The notes beneath the pieces were generated by a model. The model worked only from the letters and a program-made list of their open reading frames with translations. It ran no database searches and was not told the DNA's origin. Positions 28,867-39,559 of a stretch of 64,000 bases of DNA are shown in pieces. The first letter of the stretch is position 1. Each line of letters begins with the position of its first letter. Made by a program: the position numbers and the translations under genes. The DNA is from Acidobacteriaceae bacterium (GTDB lineage Bacteria; Acidobacteriota; Terriglobia; Terriglobales; Acidobacteriaceae). The DNA lies in the NCBI GenBank assembly GCA_003134855.1, contig PLCS01000008.1, positions 579,421-643,420 on the forward strand, given 5' to 3'.

Positions 28867-31800
28867 GCTTCCTCCGCCGGGATCGGTTCATCGCCGCCTT
28901 CGACACTCTTCGGCGCGCGAGAGAAGCGATGGCCGAGATTATCGAAAAAGATGTAAATGACAGGTGTTGTGTAGAGCGTGAGCACCTGGCTCAGCAGCAG
29001 TCCGCCAACCATGGCAATGCCTAGAGGACGCCGCAGCTCCGAGCCCATCCCTTGACCGAGAGCCAGCGGAAGGCCCGCCAGCAGCGCCGCCATGGTCGTC
29101 ATCATGATAGGGCGGAAGCGCAGCAGGCAAGCGTCGTAAATCGCGTCGGTCGCGTTTTTACCGTGCTCGCGTTCTCCTTCCATCGCGAAGTCGACCATCA
29201 TGATTCCGTTCTTCTTGACAATGCCGATCAGCAGGATGATGCCGATGATCGCGACGACGCTGAGGTCCTGCTTGAAAAGGATGAGGGCCAGCAATGCGCC
29301 CACGCCCGCGGACGGCAGCGTGGAGAGAATGGTGATGGGGTGAATGAAGCTCTCGTACAATACTCCGAGCACAATATAAACCGCTGCCAGCGCGGCCAGA
29401 ATCAGCAAGCCCTCATTGGAGAGCGAACCCTGAAATGAGGCCGCGGTCCCCTGAAATCCATACTGGACGCTGACCGGCATGTTCAGATCCTTTTGCGCCT
29501 TTTCGATGGCCGTGATTGCGCCTCCCAGCGCGGCGTTGGGAGCAAGATTGAACGACACGGTCACGGCCGGGAACTGTCCCTGGTGATTGATCGAGAGCTG
29601 CTCCGCGACTTTCTCAATGTGAGTGAACGCACTGAGCGGTACTGCATTGGAACGCAAGGTCGTCGCGGCTGCATTCGCAGTTGAAGAAGTGCTGCTGGCG
29701 CCCACTCCGGACGTAATGGCATTCGTGGGCGCGCTGAGGGCTGCCGAGGAAGGAGTGTAGGCCACAGCGGTCGTGGTTGCATTCGAACCGGCGGACGAGG
29801 ATCCTGAGGAAGCATAAGACGACGAAGCACCCGGACCGCTGCCGCCCGCGGAAGTGTTGGTCTGGATATACAGGTCCTGGAGTTTGCCGGGGCTTTGCTG
29901 ATCGCTTGGAGCAGTTTCAAGAATCACGTGATACTGATTCAACTGCGTGTACATGGTGCTGATCTGCCGCTGTCCATAAGCGTCATATAGAGTGCTGTCG
30001 ATGGTGGAGGGCGCAATGCCAAGCCGCGATGCGCTGACGCGATCGATGACCAGCGATACCGCCAGCCCCCCGGTTTGCTGGTCCGTCGCTACATCGGCAA
30101 GCTGAGGCAATTGCTTCATCTTGTCAACAAGCCGGCCAGTCCACAAGTTCAACTCGTTCGCGTCTGGGTCTTCCAGCGTGTATTGATACTGGGTGCGGCT
30201 CACCCGGTCGTCCACGGTAATATCCTGCACCGGCTCCATGAAGAGCTCGATGCCCTCGACCGGCTTGAGGCTCGTTTGCAGCCTGCGAATCACGTCGGAG
30301 GCGCTCAGTTTGCGCACGCCGATCGGCTTCAGGTTGATGGACATTCGTCCGCTGTTCAAAGTGGTATTGGTCCCATCCGCGCCGATAAAGGAAGATAAAC
30401 TCTCGACCGCTGGGTCTTGAAGGATGATGGCTGCCAGTTGCTGCTGCTTCTGCTCCATGGCCGCAAAGGAAATCGTTGCCGGCGCCTGCGAGATGCCCTG
30501 AATCTCGCCTGTATCCTGTACAGGAAAGAATCCCTTGGGGATCACGATGTAGAGCACAATCGTCAGCACCAGCGTGGCTGCGGCCACCAGCAGCGTGATG
30601 GTCTGATACCCCAGCACAAACTTCAGCGTGCGCCCGTAAAACGCGATCATGTTCTCGAATACACGTTCGGATGCTTTGTAGAAACGGCCCTGCTCTTCCT
30701 TGGGAGTGTGGCGCAAAATGCGTGCGCACATCATGGGCGTCAGCGTGAGCGAGACAACGGCCGAGAGGATGATGGTGACGGCCAGGGTGACCGCGAATTC
30801 GCGAAAGAGGCGGCCCACAACATCGCCCATGAAGAGAAGCGGAATCAGCACCGCGATCAGCGAGACGGTGAGAGAAATAATCGTAAAGCCGATCTGTTCC
30901 GCGCCCTTCATCGCCGCCTGCATGGGCGAGTCCCCGGCCTCGAGATAGCGCGTAATGTTCTCGATCATCACGATCGCATCATCGACCACAAACCCCGTGG
31001 AGATGGTGAGCGCCATCAGGGAAAGATTGTCCAGACTATAACCCAGCGCATACATGGCGCCGAAGGTTCCCACCAATGAAACCGGCACGGCAATACTGGG
31101 AATGATGGTGGCGTAAACGTTGCGCAGAAACAGAAAGATCACCATCACCACCAGCGCAACGGTCAGCATTAACTCGAACTCGACGTCGGAGACGGAGGCG
31201 TTGATAGCTGTGGTGAGATCGGTGAGCGGAGTAACCTTGATGGATGCCGGCAGGTTTACCTCTAGCTGGGGCAGGATCGCCTTGATGGCCTTCACCACGC
31301 TGATGGTATTGGCGCCGGGCTGCCTTTGAATGTTGAGGATGACCGCCGGCGTCTCGTTCATCCACGCTGCCTGCTTGTTGTTCTCGATGCCGTCCACCAC
31401 CTGCGCAACACTGCTGAGCATGATGGGCGCGCCGTTGCGGTAGGCAATTACGACCTTGCGATAATCGTCGCTGGTCACCAGCTGATCGTTGGCGTTGATC
31501 TGATAATCCTGATGAGGTCCGTCGAAGTTTCCCTTGGCGGCATTGACGCTGGTCTGCGTGAGCGCCGTGCGCAGGTCTTCAAGGTTGAGTCCATAGGACG
31601 ACAGCGCAGTCGGATTGGCCTGAATGCGCACCGCCGGCTTTTGCCCGCCGCTGATACTCACCAGGCCCACCCCGCTCAACTGCGAGAGCTTGGGAGCAAG
31701 CCGCGTATCCACCATATCCTCAACCTGCGAGAGCGGAATCGAGTCGGACGTGATGGCCAGCGTCAGCACGGGAGCATCCGCCGGATTGGTCTTGCTATAA

Positions 31801-32183
31801 ACAGGAGGCGAGGGAAGGCTCGACGGAAGAAAGCTCTGCGCGGCGTTAATCGAGGACTGAACCTCTTCTTCGGCGATGTCGATGTTGAGGCTGAGAGCGA
31901 ACTGCAACACAATCACAGACGATCCGCCGGAGCTGGTCGATGTCATCTGGCTCAGCCCCTGGAGTTGGCCGAACTGACGTTCTAGGGGAGCAGTGACCGT
32001 TGTGGCCATCACGTCCGGGCTGGCGCCTGGATAGAAAGTCAGCACCTGGATGGTCGGGTAATCAACCTCAGGCAAGGCGGAAACCGGCAGTTGCGTATAT
32101 GCAACAATACCCACCAATAGGATTGCCGCCATCAGCAGCGACGTGGCTACAGGGCGCTGGATGAAAGGCCCGGATGGACTCAC
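28863..32183 (-). CDS. RND multidrug efflux pump, MdtB-like, with a Ser/Ala-rich insert
   Basis: A 1106-residue RND transporter. N-terminal [32 protein letters not shown] in helix 4, and the C-terminal GSELRRPLG stretch are intact. Its start is a GTG (GTGA overlap with the adaptor stop). It is about 70 residues longer than its partner because of a low-complexity Ser/Ala/Thr/Gly insertion (about residues 775-840) between the LYIQTN strand and the conserved VPLSAF motif. In AcrB-type pumps that region is periplasmic and close to the channel-docking part. With the downstream pump it should form an MdtBC-type heterotrimer. Confidence 0.93.
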   Translation of the reverse strand: MSPSGPFIQRPVATSLLMAAILLVGIVAYTQLPVSALPEVDYPTIQVLTFYPGASPDVMATTVTAPLERQFGQLQGLSQMTSTSSGGSSVIVLQFALSLNIDIAEEEVQSSINAAQSFLPSSLPSPPVYSKTNPADAPVLTLAITSDSIPLSQVEDMVDTRLAPKLSQLSGVGLVSISGGQKPAVRIQANPTALSSYGLNLEDLRTALTQTSVNAAKGNFDGPHQDYQINANDQLVTSDDYRKVVIAYRNGAPIMLSSVAQVVDGIENNKQAAWMNETPAVILNIQRQPGANTISVVKAIKAILPQLEVNLPASIKVTPLTDLTTAINASVSDVEFELMLTVALVVMVIFLFLRNVYATIIPSIAVPVSLVGTFGAMYALGYSLDNLSLMALTISTGFVVDDAIVMIENITRYLEAGDSPMQAAMKGAEQIGFTIISLTVSLIAVLIPLLFMGDVVGRLFREFAVTLAVTIILSAVVSLTLTPMMCARILRHTPKEEQGRFYKASERVFENMIAFYGRTLKFVLGYQTITLLVAAATLVLTIVLYIVIPKGFFPVQDTGEIQGISQAPATISFAAMEQKQQQLAAIILQDPAVESLSSFIGADGTNTTLNSGRMSINLKPIGVRKLSASDVIRRLQTSLKPVEGIELFMEPVQDITVDDRVSRTQYQYTLEDPDANELNLWTGRLVDKMKQLPQLADVATDQQTGGLAVSLVIDRVSASRLGIAPSTIDSTLYDAYGQRQISTMYTQLNQYHVILETAPSDQQSPGKLQDLYIQTNTSAGGSGPGASSSYASSGSSSAGSNATTTAVAYTPSSAALSAPTNAITSGVGASSTSSTANAAATTLRSNAVPLSAFTHIEKVAEQLSINHQGQFPAVTVSFNLAPNAALGGAITAIEKAQKDLNMPVSVQYGFQGTAASFQGSLSNEGLLILAALAAVYIVLGVLYESFIHPITILSTLPSAGVGALLALILFKQDLSVVAIIGIILLIGIVKKNGIMMVDFAMEGEREHGKNATDAIYDACLLRFRPIMMTTMAALLAGLPLALGQGMGSELRRPLGIAMVGGLLLSQVLTLYTTPVIYIFFDNLGHRFSRAPKSVEGGDEPIPAEEA

Positions 32184-33424
32184 GGAGTCTTGCCCTCAGC
32201 GGGATTGGCCGGAGGCGTCTGCTTCGGCACGACGACTTTACTCCCGGCCTGCAACTTGTCGAAGCTGCTGGTCGCCATGACCTCGCCGGGATTGATTCCC
32301 GTGACCGAAGTCATGCCGCCTTCGGCAACGCCCGTCTTGATATTGCGCACGCTCGTTACACCATTCGTGATCACATAGAGGAACGCAACTTGTCCGTTGT
32401 GCTGGACGGCGGCAGTGGGAACCAGCGTGACCCCGTCGAGCGTATTGACCAGCAACCTTGTGTTCACAAACTGGTTCGGGAAGAGTGCGCCGTTCTTGTT
32501 ATCGAATTGGGCACGCAATTTGACCGTTCCCGTCGTGGTGTCGATTTGGTTGTTGATGGTGAACAACTTGCCCGACGCTATCTTGGCGGTCTGCGCGCGA
32601 TCCCACGCATCGACGGGCAGCGTATGCAGCTTCCGCATCCGCGCCTGCACTTGCCCAAGGCTGTCTTCCGCCATCGTGAAGATCACAGTAGTGGGCTGCA
32701 TCTGCGTGATCACCACCAGCACAGTGGATGCGTTTGCCTGCACCACGTTCCCTGGGTCCACCAGGCGAAGGCCTGTCTGGCCGGCAATCGGCGCGGTGAT
32801 GTGGCAGTAGCTGAGTTGGACCTGATCGTAATTCACGGTGCCTTGATCGTTCTTCACCATGCCCTGGTCCTGCAATACAAGCTTTTCCTGGTCGTCCAGC
32901 ACCTGCTTGGAGATGCCGTTGCCGGCCCACGCGGTGCGATAACGGTCCAGGTCCATCTGCGCTTGCGCCAGAACGTTGTTGTCGCGCTCCAGCGTGCCCT
33001 CAGCCTGAAGCAACTGCGCCTGATAAGGCCGCGGATCGATGTCGATCAGCGCATCCCCTTTTTGTACGAACTGCCCCTCGCTGTAATGCACAGCGGTCAA
33101 AACTCCACTGGCTTGCGCCAAAATGGAGGCGGTATAGACCGGAGTGACCGTGCCGATTGCATCGAGGTAGATGCCAATGCTGCCCTTCGCGGCCGTGGAG
33201 ACAGTGGCCGTGACGGATGGTTTCACGGCCGCCAGCGCACTCTTGGCAGCCGCTGCCTTGGCTTCGTTCTTGTGGATGACCACGAAGACGATCACGGCCA
33301 GAAGCAGCAGAAGCAGCATGCTCGTCCACAGGATCCAGCGCTTCCGATACCACGGAACCGGCGGGGAGAGCTGATGAGCCGCGCCAATGTGCTGATCACC
33401 CCATTCGTCTTCGATCTCAGACAT
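32180..33424 (-). CDS. RND efflux periplasmic adaptor, MdtA-like
   Basis: A 414-residue membrane fusion protein. A cytoplasmic N-terminus, one membrane anchor ([22 protein letters not shown], about 32-52), a lipoyl-like half motif ([22 protein letters not shown]), an alpha-hairpin ([20 protein letters not shown]), and C-terminal beta-barrel domains are visible. It lacks a lipobox and is anchored by the helix. The ATG at 33424 has GGAG upstream. It is the first gene of the efflux operon and overlaps the next start by 4 nt (GTGA). Confidence 0.93.
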   Translation of the reverse strand: MSEIEDEWGDQHIGAAHQLSPPVPWYRKRWILWTSMLLLLLLAVIVFVVIHKNEAKAAAAKSALAAVKPSVTATVSTAAKGSIGIYLDAIGTVTPVYTASILAQASGVLTAVHYSEGQFVQKGDALIDIDPRPYQAQLLQAEGTLERDNNVLAQAQMDLDRYRTAWAGNGISKQVLDDQEKLVLQDQGMVKNDQGTVNYDQVQLSYCHITAPIAGQTGLRLVDPGNVVQANASTVLVVITQMQPTTVIFTMAEDSLGQVQARMRKLHTLPVDAWDRAQTAKIASGKLFTINNQIDTTTGTVKLRAQFDNKNGALFPNQFVNTRLLVNTLDGVTLVPTAAVQHNGQVAFLYVITNGVTSVRNIKTGVAEGGMTSVTGINPGEVMATSSFDKLQAGSKVVVPKQTPPANPAEGKTP

Positions 33425-33594
33425 GCAGGACTCCGCGCCTACGCACCGTTGGCAAAGTGCTGCTCGCAGAATCGCTGAATTCCGGGGCGATTGTATGCTC
33501 TGTATTGCTCAGTTTTGGAGCGCATACAGGATGGAGGTTCGGAGCCTGCTGTGGGTGTTTCAGTGGGGGAATGTATGGAATCTTCAATGGAATC

Positions 33595-33669
33595 TGGAGC
33601 GGGAGACCGGGATCGAACCGGCGACATTCAGCTTGGGAAGCTGACGTTCTGCCACTGAACTACTCCCGC
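33595..33669 (-). tRNA. tRNA-Gly (anticodon CCC)
   Basis: A complete 75-nt tRNA. Acceptor GCGGGAG/CTCCCGC, D stem GTTC/GAAC, anticodon stem TCAGC/GCTGA with loop TTCCCAA (anticodon CCC), T stem GCCGG/CCGGT, discriminator T and encoded CCA. No good promoter is visible just upstream of its 5' end (33670 onward), in contrast to the partial copy at 62793-62829. Confidence 0.96.
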
Positions 33670-33777
33670 AACCTATTTGCTTACATCAACTTGCATCATT
33701 GCAGAGAACTTGCTGACACCATAAAACACCATGGTTGAAGGAATGGCTACATCTTCAACACCGGGGAGGGTGGCGAG

Positions 33778-34147
33778 ATGAAAGTCAATCGTGAGCGGTA
33801 TCAGCATGGCAGCGTCCGTAAGGTTCCCCGTTCCCAAGGGTTTGCTTGAGAATTCAGATTCTATATTACGGCCCCGGACGGCAAACGTAAACTCAAGGTC
33901 CAGACATTCGACTCAGCGAAGTACCCAACGGAGCGGGGGAGCGGGATGTCCGCAAGGCCGTAGAAGGCCAGCTCTCCGCGCTCAACGCCGGGACGCTCGG
34001 GGGCAAGGTTGCCGCTACGCTCGGGACCATCATTGACCGCTACAAGACGGATGAATTCCCGCCCTTCGCTACTCCACAAAGACCACCAATAAGAGCCTCA
34101 TTGGCCTCCACATCCGCCCGAAGTGGCAGGACGTGACCGTCACCGCA
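33778..34147 (+). pseudogene. Tyrosine-recombinase (phage-type integrase) remnant
   Basis: The start ATG with GGGAGGGTGG upstream encodes MKVNRERYQHGSVRKV and then hits TGA after 23 codons. In other frames the sequence continues with FRFYITAPDGKRKLK, VRKAVEGQLSALNAGTL, then LGTIIDRYKTDEFP and STKTTNKSLIGLHIRPKW. Joined, these resemble the N-terminal arm-binding and core-binding domains of XerC/lambda-type integrases (short SGS-like basic start, KAVEGQ helix, TIIDRY). At least three frameshifts are needed, and the catalytic domain is gone. It sits 109 nt from the 5' end of tRNA-Gly. Confidence 0.65.
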
Positions 34148-34150
34148 TTC

Positions 34151-34240
34151 GTGCGCAGCGCCCCGACCGGCGCATCCAACCGGCGCGCTTGGTTTCTCTA
34201 TGAATTCCTCACCGGGAGGGTAGCGGAGGACCGTGCTGAC
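34151..34240 (+). pseudogene. Possible Fic-family protein fragment
   Basis: The plus strand encodes VRSAPTGASNRRAWFLYEFLTGR, which resembles the N-terminal region of a class of Fic proteins (RRAWFLYEWLTGR). It is joined directly to the integrase remnant and is cut off by the LuxR gene on the other strand. It is too short to be sure. Confidence 0.3.
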
Positions 34241-34267
34241 TTCTCTGTTTGCGAGAAGTTCGCCCCC

Positions 34268-35035
34268 TCAACCTTCTATCGTACCCGTCACTCTATCGTC
34301 ACCCGCTGCCGCGCCGCCGAGAGTTTCAATGTCCGGCTCGTCATTTTGTACGTCTTCAATCTGCAATCGCCTGGAGCTGCTGACGGCATACAAAACCAGC
34401 TCGACGCGCGACGAGACGCCCAGTTTGTCGAAGATATGAAACAAGTAGTTTTTTACCGTGTGTTCGCTGAGACCAAGCTGACTGGCTATCTCTCGATTTT
34501 GCAAGCCCTCGGCCAGGAGACGAACAACGTCTTCCTCTCGCTTGGTCAACAACCGCAATCCATCGGCGTTCACAACCTTCATTGGCGCGAGCCGGGAGAA
34601 CGCCTCCATCACATCGGAAAGTTCTTTGCTGTCAGCCCAGATTTGTCCTGCATGAACCCGATCCACGCATCGGCAAAGAGACTTGAAGGTAGACTGCGAA
34701 GGCCGAAAGACTCCTCTGGCACCGGCCCGAAAAGCGTCCACAACCAGATTACTTTCAGGGCCGTTGAGCAAGACGACCAACTTCAATTCAGGGAAGTTCT
34801 CATGCAGTTGCCGCAACACACTGAGGCCACTCAGCGGTCCGTCCGCCAGGGTCGTGCTGACCAAAGCGACATCCAAATTCGCTGACTCCGCAGCTTCGAG
34901 CGCCTCTTGAGCGGTGGTTGCTTTAGCCACCACGCGAAGGCTCTGTCTCCGATTCAGCGCTGCCGCGAGCAGTTCACCGACCATCATGTCGGCAGTCGCA
35001 ATGAGAATCGATACGACCCGTTGCTTATTAGGCAT
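34268..35035 (-). CDS. LuxR/NarL-type regulator with a degenerate receiver domain
   Basis: A 255-residue DNA-binding protein. Residues 1-125 have the receiver fold, but the acidic pair expected near residue 15 reads T-A (LIATADMMV), and the phospho-acceptor position is Ser60 (DVALVST) instead of Asp. It is therefore probably not switched by phosphorylation. The C-terminal HTH (about 165-220: LTKREEDVVRLLAEGLQNREIASQLGLSEHTVKNYL) is canonical and intact. It faces away from the polysaccharide genes, separated by about 1 kb of non-coding DNA, and is a plausible local regulator of the locus. Confidence 0.88.
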   Translation of the reverse strand: MPNKQRVVSILIATADMMVGELLAAALNRRQSLRVVAKATTAQEALEAAESANLDVALVSTTLADGPLSGLSVLRQLHENFPELKLVVLLNGPESNLVVDAFRAGARGVFRPSQSTFKSLCRCVDRVHAGQIWADSKELSDVMEAFSRLAPMKVVNADGLRLLTKREEDVVRLLAEGLQNREIASQLGLSEHTVKNYLFHIFDKLGVSSRVELVLYAVSSSRRLQIEDVQNDEPDIETLGGAAAGDDRVTGTIEG

Positions 35036-36014
35036 ACCTTACTGATCTCCAGGGATAAACAAAATGCAAGTCAAACAATATCCGCATAACGCCATCTCAT
35101 GCCTCGTGGATCGGCGAAGCCGGCGGGGGACTCATCATTGAATGTGAGCCGTATCGATAATGCGGACGCCATCACACTCGCACAAACACTCTGCTCGACG
35201 CGAACTCTTTCACTGGACCTGCACGATCACCTCTCGCGCGAATGCTTCCACGCACAGAAACTGTTCCTGGCAGAAGGTATATTAATGCTGTTTACCCAGA
35301 ATCTGCTCTACAAGGGAACCCCAAATCTCAAGATTGGGACATTAGCAGCTTTTACCCTGACACATAAAATATACACTATTGTGACGACTAACCTATGAAT
35401 TTACTTTTCGTCACGCTCAATTGTGTTGGCCACCTCACAAGTGCGATTTTTCCTAAGAGAGCGTGATCGTGCTGCGCAAATGCTTGCTGGCCGGAAACTG
35501 GTCACACGACAGGCGCGCGAAGCAATCAATATGGGTATGTGAGCCTTGGAAAACACCAACTTCAGGCATTGACTAGCGGAGCAACGCAAGCTCCTGGTCT
35601 CGAACTACCCGAAGCACAGGCCGGGATGCGGATCGAGGCCATCCATGCGCGGCTCTTGTCCCTGTAAACAATAAACGAATCGTCGATTCACAGCTTCGAC
35701 GCCGGCAGAGAAAATTGTCTGACAGAACGGATGTCCTGGGTCCGCTTCGCCCGACGAAAACGTTCCAAAATAAGAGATTATGAGGAAATTCGTCTCTAGG
35801 CAATATGAGAAGAATTTCTCTGGTAATTATCCAGTCCAAACGACTCATTCCCCTCCCCCATGGAGCTGACAGGCGCAACGCAATATTTCTCTGGCGTTTG
35901 GCAGCACAACCGAGAAAGACCGCTCTGGGTGTTTTGGTCTCTTGTGGGAGCTCATCTCCGCCGCGTAGATTGGAATTGTTCAATGAACCCAACAGAAAGC
36001 AGGACCAGGCTGGG
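35036..36014. other. Long non-coding stretch ahead of the polysaccharide locus
   Basis: Nearly 1 kb without a convincing gene. Short open frames exist on both strands (for example 35423-35542, encoding 39 residues, RFFLRERDRAAQMLAGRKL), but none has a good ribosome binding site or family match. It is AT-richer than average around 35330-35460. It may hold the promoter or leader of the locus; I cannot point to a specific box. Confidence 0.5.
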
Positions 36015-36401
36015 ATGCACACAACCAACACATCCACTCAGACCATCGAGTTGCGAAAAGGCAACCGCTACCGGCTTAACGCTCTGGTGCAATTCTTGTG
36101 GGCTTCTCAACATGGAACAACCTACAGCGGGAAGGGCGTCACTCGAGACATCAATGCATCGGGTGTCTACGTTCTGGCCAAGGTTTTTCCGCCTGTTGGG
36201 TCACGAGTTCAGATGGAGATTTCGCTTCCCAAGTTGACGGATGCAGGTCATGGAATGCACCTGAATGGCGAGGGCGTTGTGGTTCGCGTGGACTCTCACG
36301 GCGGCGCCAGGGAAGATGGTTTCGCCGCTGAAGTGCAGTTCTATCCGGAAACAACGGAGGTGTTTCTGTCGCAACTACATTGTTCAGGCCGAGTTGCCTG
36401 A
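36015..36401 (+). CDS. PilZ-domain protein
   Basis: A 128-residue protein made almost entirely of one PilZ domain. RKGNRYRLNA supplies the RxxxR part and TRDINASGVYV the [D/N]xSxxG-like part of the c-di-GMP site; here the second motif reads DINASG. The start ATG at 36015 lies after GACCAGGCTGGG. The frame extends upstream to 35805, but that part has no family similarity. PilZ proteins near exopolysaccharide genes usually link c-di-GMP level to polymer production, which is the inferred role. Confidence 0.75.
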   Translation: MHTTNTSTQTIELRKGNRYRLNALVQFLWASQHGTTYSGKGVTRDINASGVYVLAKVFPPVGSRVQMEISLPKLTDAGHGMHLNGEGVVVRVDSHGGAREDGFAAEVQFYPETTEVFLSQLHCSGRVA

Positions 36402-36479
36402 AGCGAAGTTTTGCCTTGGCGCGGGTTGTCAGACGCGTCTTCACGTTAAACCAGTCTTCACTCGAAACACCTGTGGAAA

Positions 36480-37106
36480 ATGAACCTTCCGAGTAAGGAT
36501 AGCGAAGCTTTGTCTGAAATGTGCGAGCAAGCCATAGCCGCTGGAAATCCCGGATTGTTGTGCGATGCAGAGGATTCTACGCCACAGTGGTTCGCGGCAT
36601 CCACGACACCGCGCCATGAAAAGCATGTTTCAAAACTGCTCGTAGAGCGCCAGATAGAGGCGTTCTTGCCGCTTTACCGATCGGCCAAACAATGGAAGAA
36701 GAGCCGACCAGTCGTTCTTGAACTGCCCCTGTTCCCCACGTATGTCTTTGTTCGCATCGCACGGCAGGCGCGTGGCGCAGTCTTAAGCTTGCCGGGAGTG
36801 CATTCGATCGTAGGATCGTCGAAAGATCCATGGCCCATTCCCGACTGTGAGATCGAGGCTTTGCGTCGCGGCCTGCAGATGCACAAGGTTGAGCCGCACC
36901 CCTACCTGAAAGTGGGCGAACGGGTGCGGATCAAGACTGGACTGATGGCAGGAGTGCAAGGCATATTAGTCCGCAAGAAAAGTGAATTCCGCGTGGTTCT
37001 TACCCTTGACGCGATCATGCGGAGTGTGGCAGTGGAAGTGGATGCCGATGACCTGGAACTGATTGACAGCCAAGCCGAGAGTTCTTCAAATCCATGGTCA
37101 ACTTGA
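36480..37106 (+). CDS. UpxY/RfaH-like NusG paralogue
   Basis: A 208-residue specialised NusG. The NGN domain starts at about residue 36 (WFAASTTPRHEKHVSKLL) and includes PLFPTYVFVRI and LSLPGVHSIVG. A KOW motif follows (VGERVRIKTGLMAGVQGIL). The N-terminal 35 residues are an unconserved extension. Paralogues of this type sit at the head of long capsule or exopolysaccharide operons and promote read-through transcription. Position just before the Wzz/Wza genes supports that role here. Confidence 0.87.
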   Translation: MNLPSKDSEALSEMCEQAIAAGNPGLLCDAEDSTPQWFAASTTPRHEKHVSKLLVERQIEAFLPLYRSAKQWKKSRPVVLELPLFPTYVFVRIARQARGAVLSLPGVHSIVGSSKDPWPIPDCEIEALRRGLQMHKVEPHPYLKVGERVRIKTGLMAGVQGILVRKKSEFRVVLTLDAIMRSVAVEVDADDLELIDSQAESSSNPWST

Positions 37107-37306
37107 GTCTTAGCGGGAGATTTTACCAGATTGTCGTGTGACTAGATCCTCACTCTGAGAAAGGTCTGAATTTGCGAGACCAACTCTCATTGTATGACGC
37201 GCAGCGAAAGCTGAACCTCCCGTGGAGCTGAAAGTCGACTGATAGAACTCTTTGCGCGGAACAGCCTGCCAGACGCAAGTCGAATATTGAAAGCGAGGTT
37301 GAGTCC

Positions 37307-39559
37307 TTGGAATCCCGTCAAGCGAATGAACTGAACATACGCGATTTGCTTAATATCTTCCGGAAGAGGCGCCGTGTGGTTTATGGCACGGTGTTGGCGC
37401 TGGGGATTTTGGGCGCAGTCTACTGTGCTGTAAGCACACGCCGCTACGAGGCGACCGGCACGGTTCAAATACAGAAGGAGAGTTCGGGCGGGCTGGATAT
37501 GGACAGCCTGATGAGCACCGCCGTTGGTGCAACCGATCCTCTTGAAGCAACCGTCATCATACAAACCCAGGCCAACATCTTACAATCCGATACGCTGGCG
37601 CTGCGCACTATAGAGAACCTGCACCTGGAGGAATCGCAGGATTTCCGGCCGCACATGAGCTGGAGTCCAGTAGGATGGCTGTTTGGCCTGTTTTCTCCAA
37701 AGGGTGTTCCTGACGCGCCAGGATTGCGGCTGGAAGATGCCCCGCAACGGCGCCTCAGTGCATTGAATGTTTTTAGCAAGAATCTGACAGTCAAGCCTGT
37801 CTCCGGCACACAGCTGCTTGAGATTGATTATCTGAATCCCGATCCCGAACTTGCAGCAGCCGTGGTCAACGATCTCACGCAAGGGCTGATAGATTACACC
37901 TTTCAGACGCGATACAATGCTACCAATCAAGCATCCACCTGGCTGACCGGGCAGTTGACAGAGTTGCGCAAGGAGAGCGAGGTGCTGCAGACGAAGGTTG
38001 CGGATATGCAGCGTCAATCAGGCGTCTACAGCCTGGGCACAGTCGATGCTCAAGGACGCGATCAGGCATACTCTGGCGTGTTGGATAGATTGCAGCAGCA
38101 AACTACAGCACTCTCGCTGGCACAACAGAATCGAATTCTGAAGGGGGCGGTCGCGCAGGCGGCGGACACGGGAAACGCTGAGATGCTTTCTGGGCTGGCT
38201 GGCAGCCCGACGGCCGGAGGCGAATCCATGAGCAATGCGCTGGCGCTCATTCAATCCTTGCGCCAGCAGGAAGCCACGCAGCAGGCGGTTGTGCGGGAAG
38301 CGGAGGTCAAGTACGGCACAGCTTATCCCAAGTTGGCTGAGATGCGCGCAAACCTCGAAGGGGTGCGGCACTCGATCCAAGATGAAGTGCATCGCATGAA
38401 GGAACGCGCCGATAGCGACTACAGCGTTGCGAAGCAAGCGGAAGCCAACACGCAGGTCCAATATGACCAGGCAAAGCAGGAAGCCAACAAACTGAACGAC
38501 AAGGCCATTGAATACCTGATCGTACGCCAGGAGGCGGAAGAAAGCCGCTTGCTCTATGAGGATCTGCTGAAGCGATTAAAGGAGGCGGGTGTTCTCGCGG
38601 GATTGAAATCCTCGAATATCACCGTGGTCGATCCAGGCCGTGTGCCAGCCAGCCCGAAGAAGCCAAACGTGCCGCTTTACATGATGGCTGCACTCGCCGG
38701 CGGCTTCTTCCTGGGCTGTTTAGGCGCTATACTCGTGGATACGCTGGACAGCAAGATCCGTAGCATAAATGAAGTCGTGGAATTGACGGGGCAAACCCTC
38801 ATGGGCGCAACGCCATTCGTAGACGAGTTAGCGCGTCAACCAGCAACTCAAGGGCAAGTCCAACTGGCAACTTTGGTTGATCCGCACTCGACATTCAGCG
38901 AGGCCATGCGCTCTGTACGAACCGCAGTTCTATTGACACGTGGCGGAGATCATTCCCGTGTAATTTTGGTTACAAGTTCGATACCCAAGGAAGGCAAGTC
39001 CTTTATCAGCGCCAATCTGGCTGTGGTATTGGCGCAAGCGAACCGTAGAGTGTTGCTGGTGGATACCGATATGCGCCGCGGAAAGCTGCGCAGCCTTTTG
39101 CATATGCCTGCTGCGACGGGGCTGAGTGAGTTGTTGGCGCAGGAACAGCAAGAGCCTCAGATTAGCTCGATCAGCGGCCTTCCCAGCCTCGACATTTTGC
39201 ACTCGGGCGCGCGACCGCCTGATCCTTCAGAACTGTTGGACTCGAAGATTCAACACTGGATAAATGTCTGGCGCGAGAAGTATGACTTTATCGTGTTGGA
39301 TGGGCCGCCCTTGCTCCCTGTTACCGACGGCCTGATATTGCATCCCATGGCGGATATTACGCTGCTGCTAGCGCGAAACGGGCTGACGGAGCGTGCCCAG
39401 TTGCAGCGCAGCTATCGCCAGTTAACCGAGGCCAGCAAGCATTTCGTCGGCGTGATCGTGAACGGCCTGCGCCCAGAAGATGAGAACTACTATGGCTACT
39501 ATGGTTACCGCAAGTATTCCTATCATTACGGGGAGGATGGCGATGCGAAATCTAAGTAA
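37307..39559 (+). CDS. Wzz-type chain-length regulator fused to a BY-kinase
   Basis: A 750-residue polysaccharide co-polymerase with tyrosine autokinase. The N-terminal Wzz domain has a first membrane helix (VVYGTVLALGILGAVYCAV), a long periplasmic coiled coil (about 170-440), and a second helix (LYMMAALAGGFFLGCLGAIL). The cytoplasmic kinase has Walker A SSIPKEGKSF (K564), Walker A' LLVDTDMRRGK, and a Tyr-rich tail (YYGYYGYRKYSYHYG) that is the autophosphorylation cluster. The start is TTG with GCGAGG 9 nt upstream; it corresponds to the expected N-terminus. Controls polymer length and export cycles with Wza, whose gene overlaps its end by 17 nt. Confidence 0.93.
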   Translation: MESRQANELNIRDLLNIFRKRRRVVYGTVLALGILGAVYCAVSTRRYEATGTVQIQKESSGGLDMDSLMSTAVGATDPLEATVIIQTQANILQSDTLALRTIENLHLEESQDFRPHMSWSPVGWLFGLFSPKGVPDAPGLRLEDAPQRRLSALNVFSKNLTVKPVSGTQLLEIDYLNPDPELAAAVVNDLTQGLIDYTFQTRYNATNQASTWLTGQLTELRKESEVLQTKVADMQRQSGVYSLGTVDAQGRDQAYSGVLDRLQQQTTALSLAQQNRILKGAVAQAADTGNAEMLSGLAGSPTAGGESMSNALALIQSLRQQEATQQAVVREAEVKYGTAYPKLAEMRANLEGVRHSIQDEVHRMKERADSDYSVAKQAEANTQVQYDQAKQEANKLNDKAIEYLIVRQEAEESRLLYEDLLKRLKEAGVLAGLKSSNITVVDPGRVPASPKKPNVPLYMMAALAGGFFLGCLGAILVDTLDSKIRSINEVVELTGQTLMGATPFVDELARQPATQGQVQLATLVDPHSTFSEAMRSVRTAVLLTRGGDHSRVILVTSSIPKEGKSFISANLAVVLAQANRRVLLVDTDMRRGKLRSLLHMPAATGLSELLAQEQQEPQISSISGLPSLDILHSGARPPDPSELLDSKIQHWINVWREKYDFIVLDGPPLLPVTDGLILHPMADITLLLARNGLTERAQLQRSYRQLTEASKHFVGVIVNGLRPEDENYYGYYGYRKYSYHYGEDGDAKSK

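Noticed and set aside
35099-35398. 99-codon plus-strand frame before the polysaccharide locus
   Set aside because: Composition is random, no ribosome binding site and no family resemblance.
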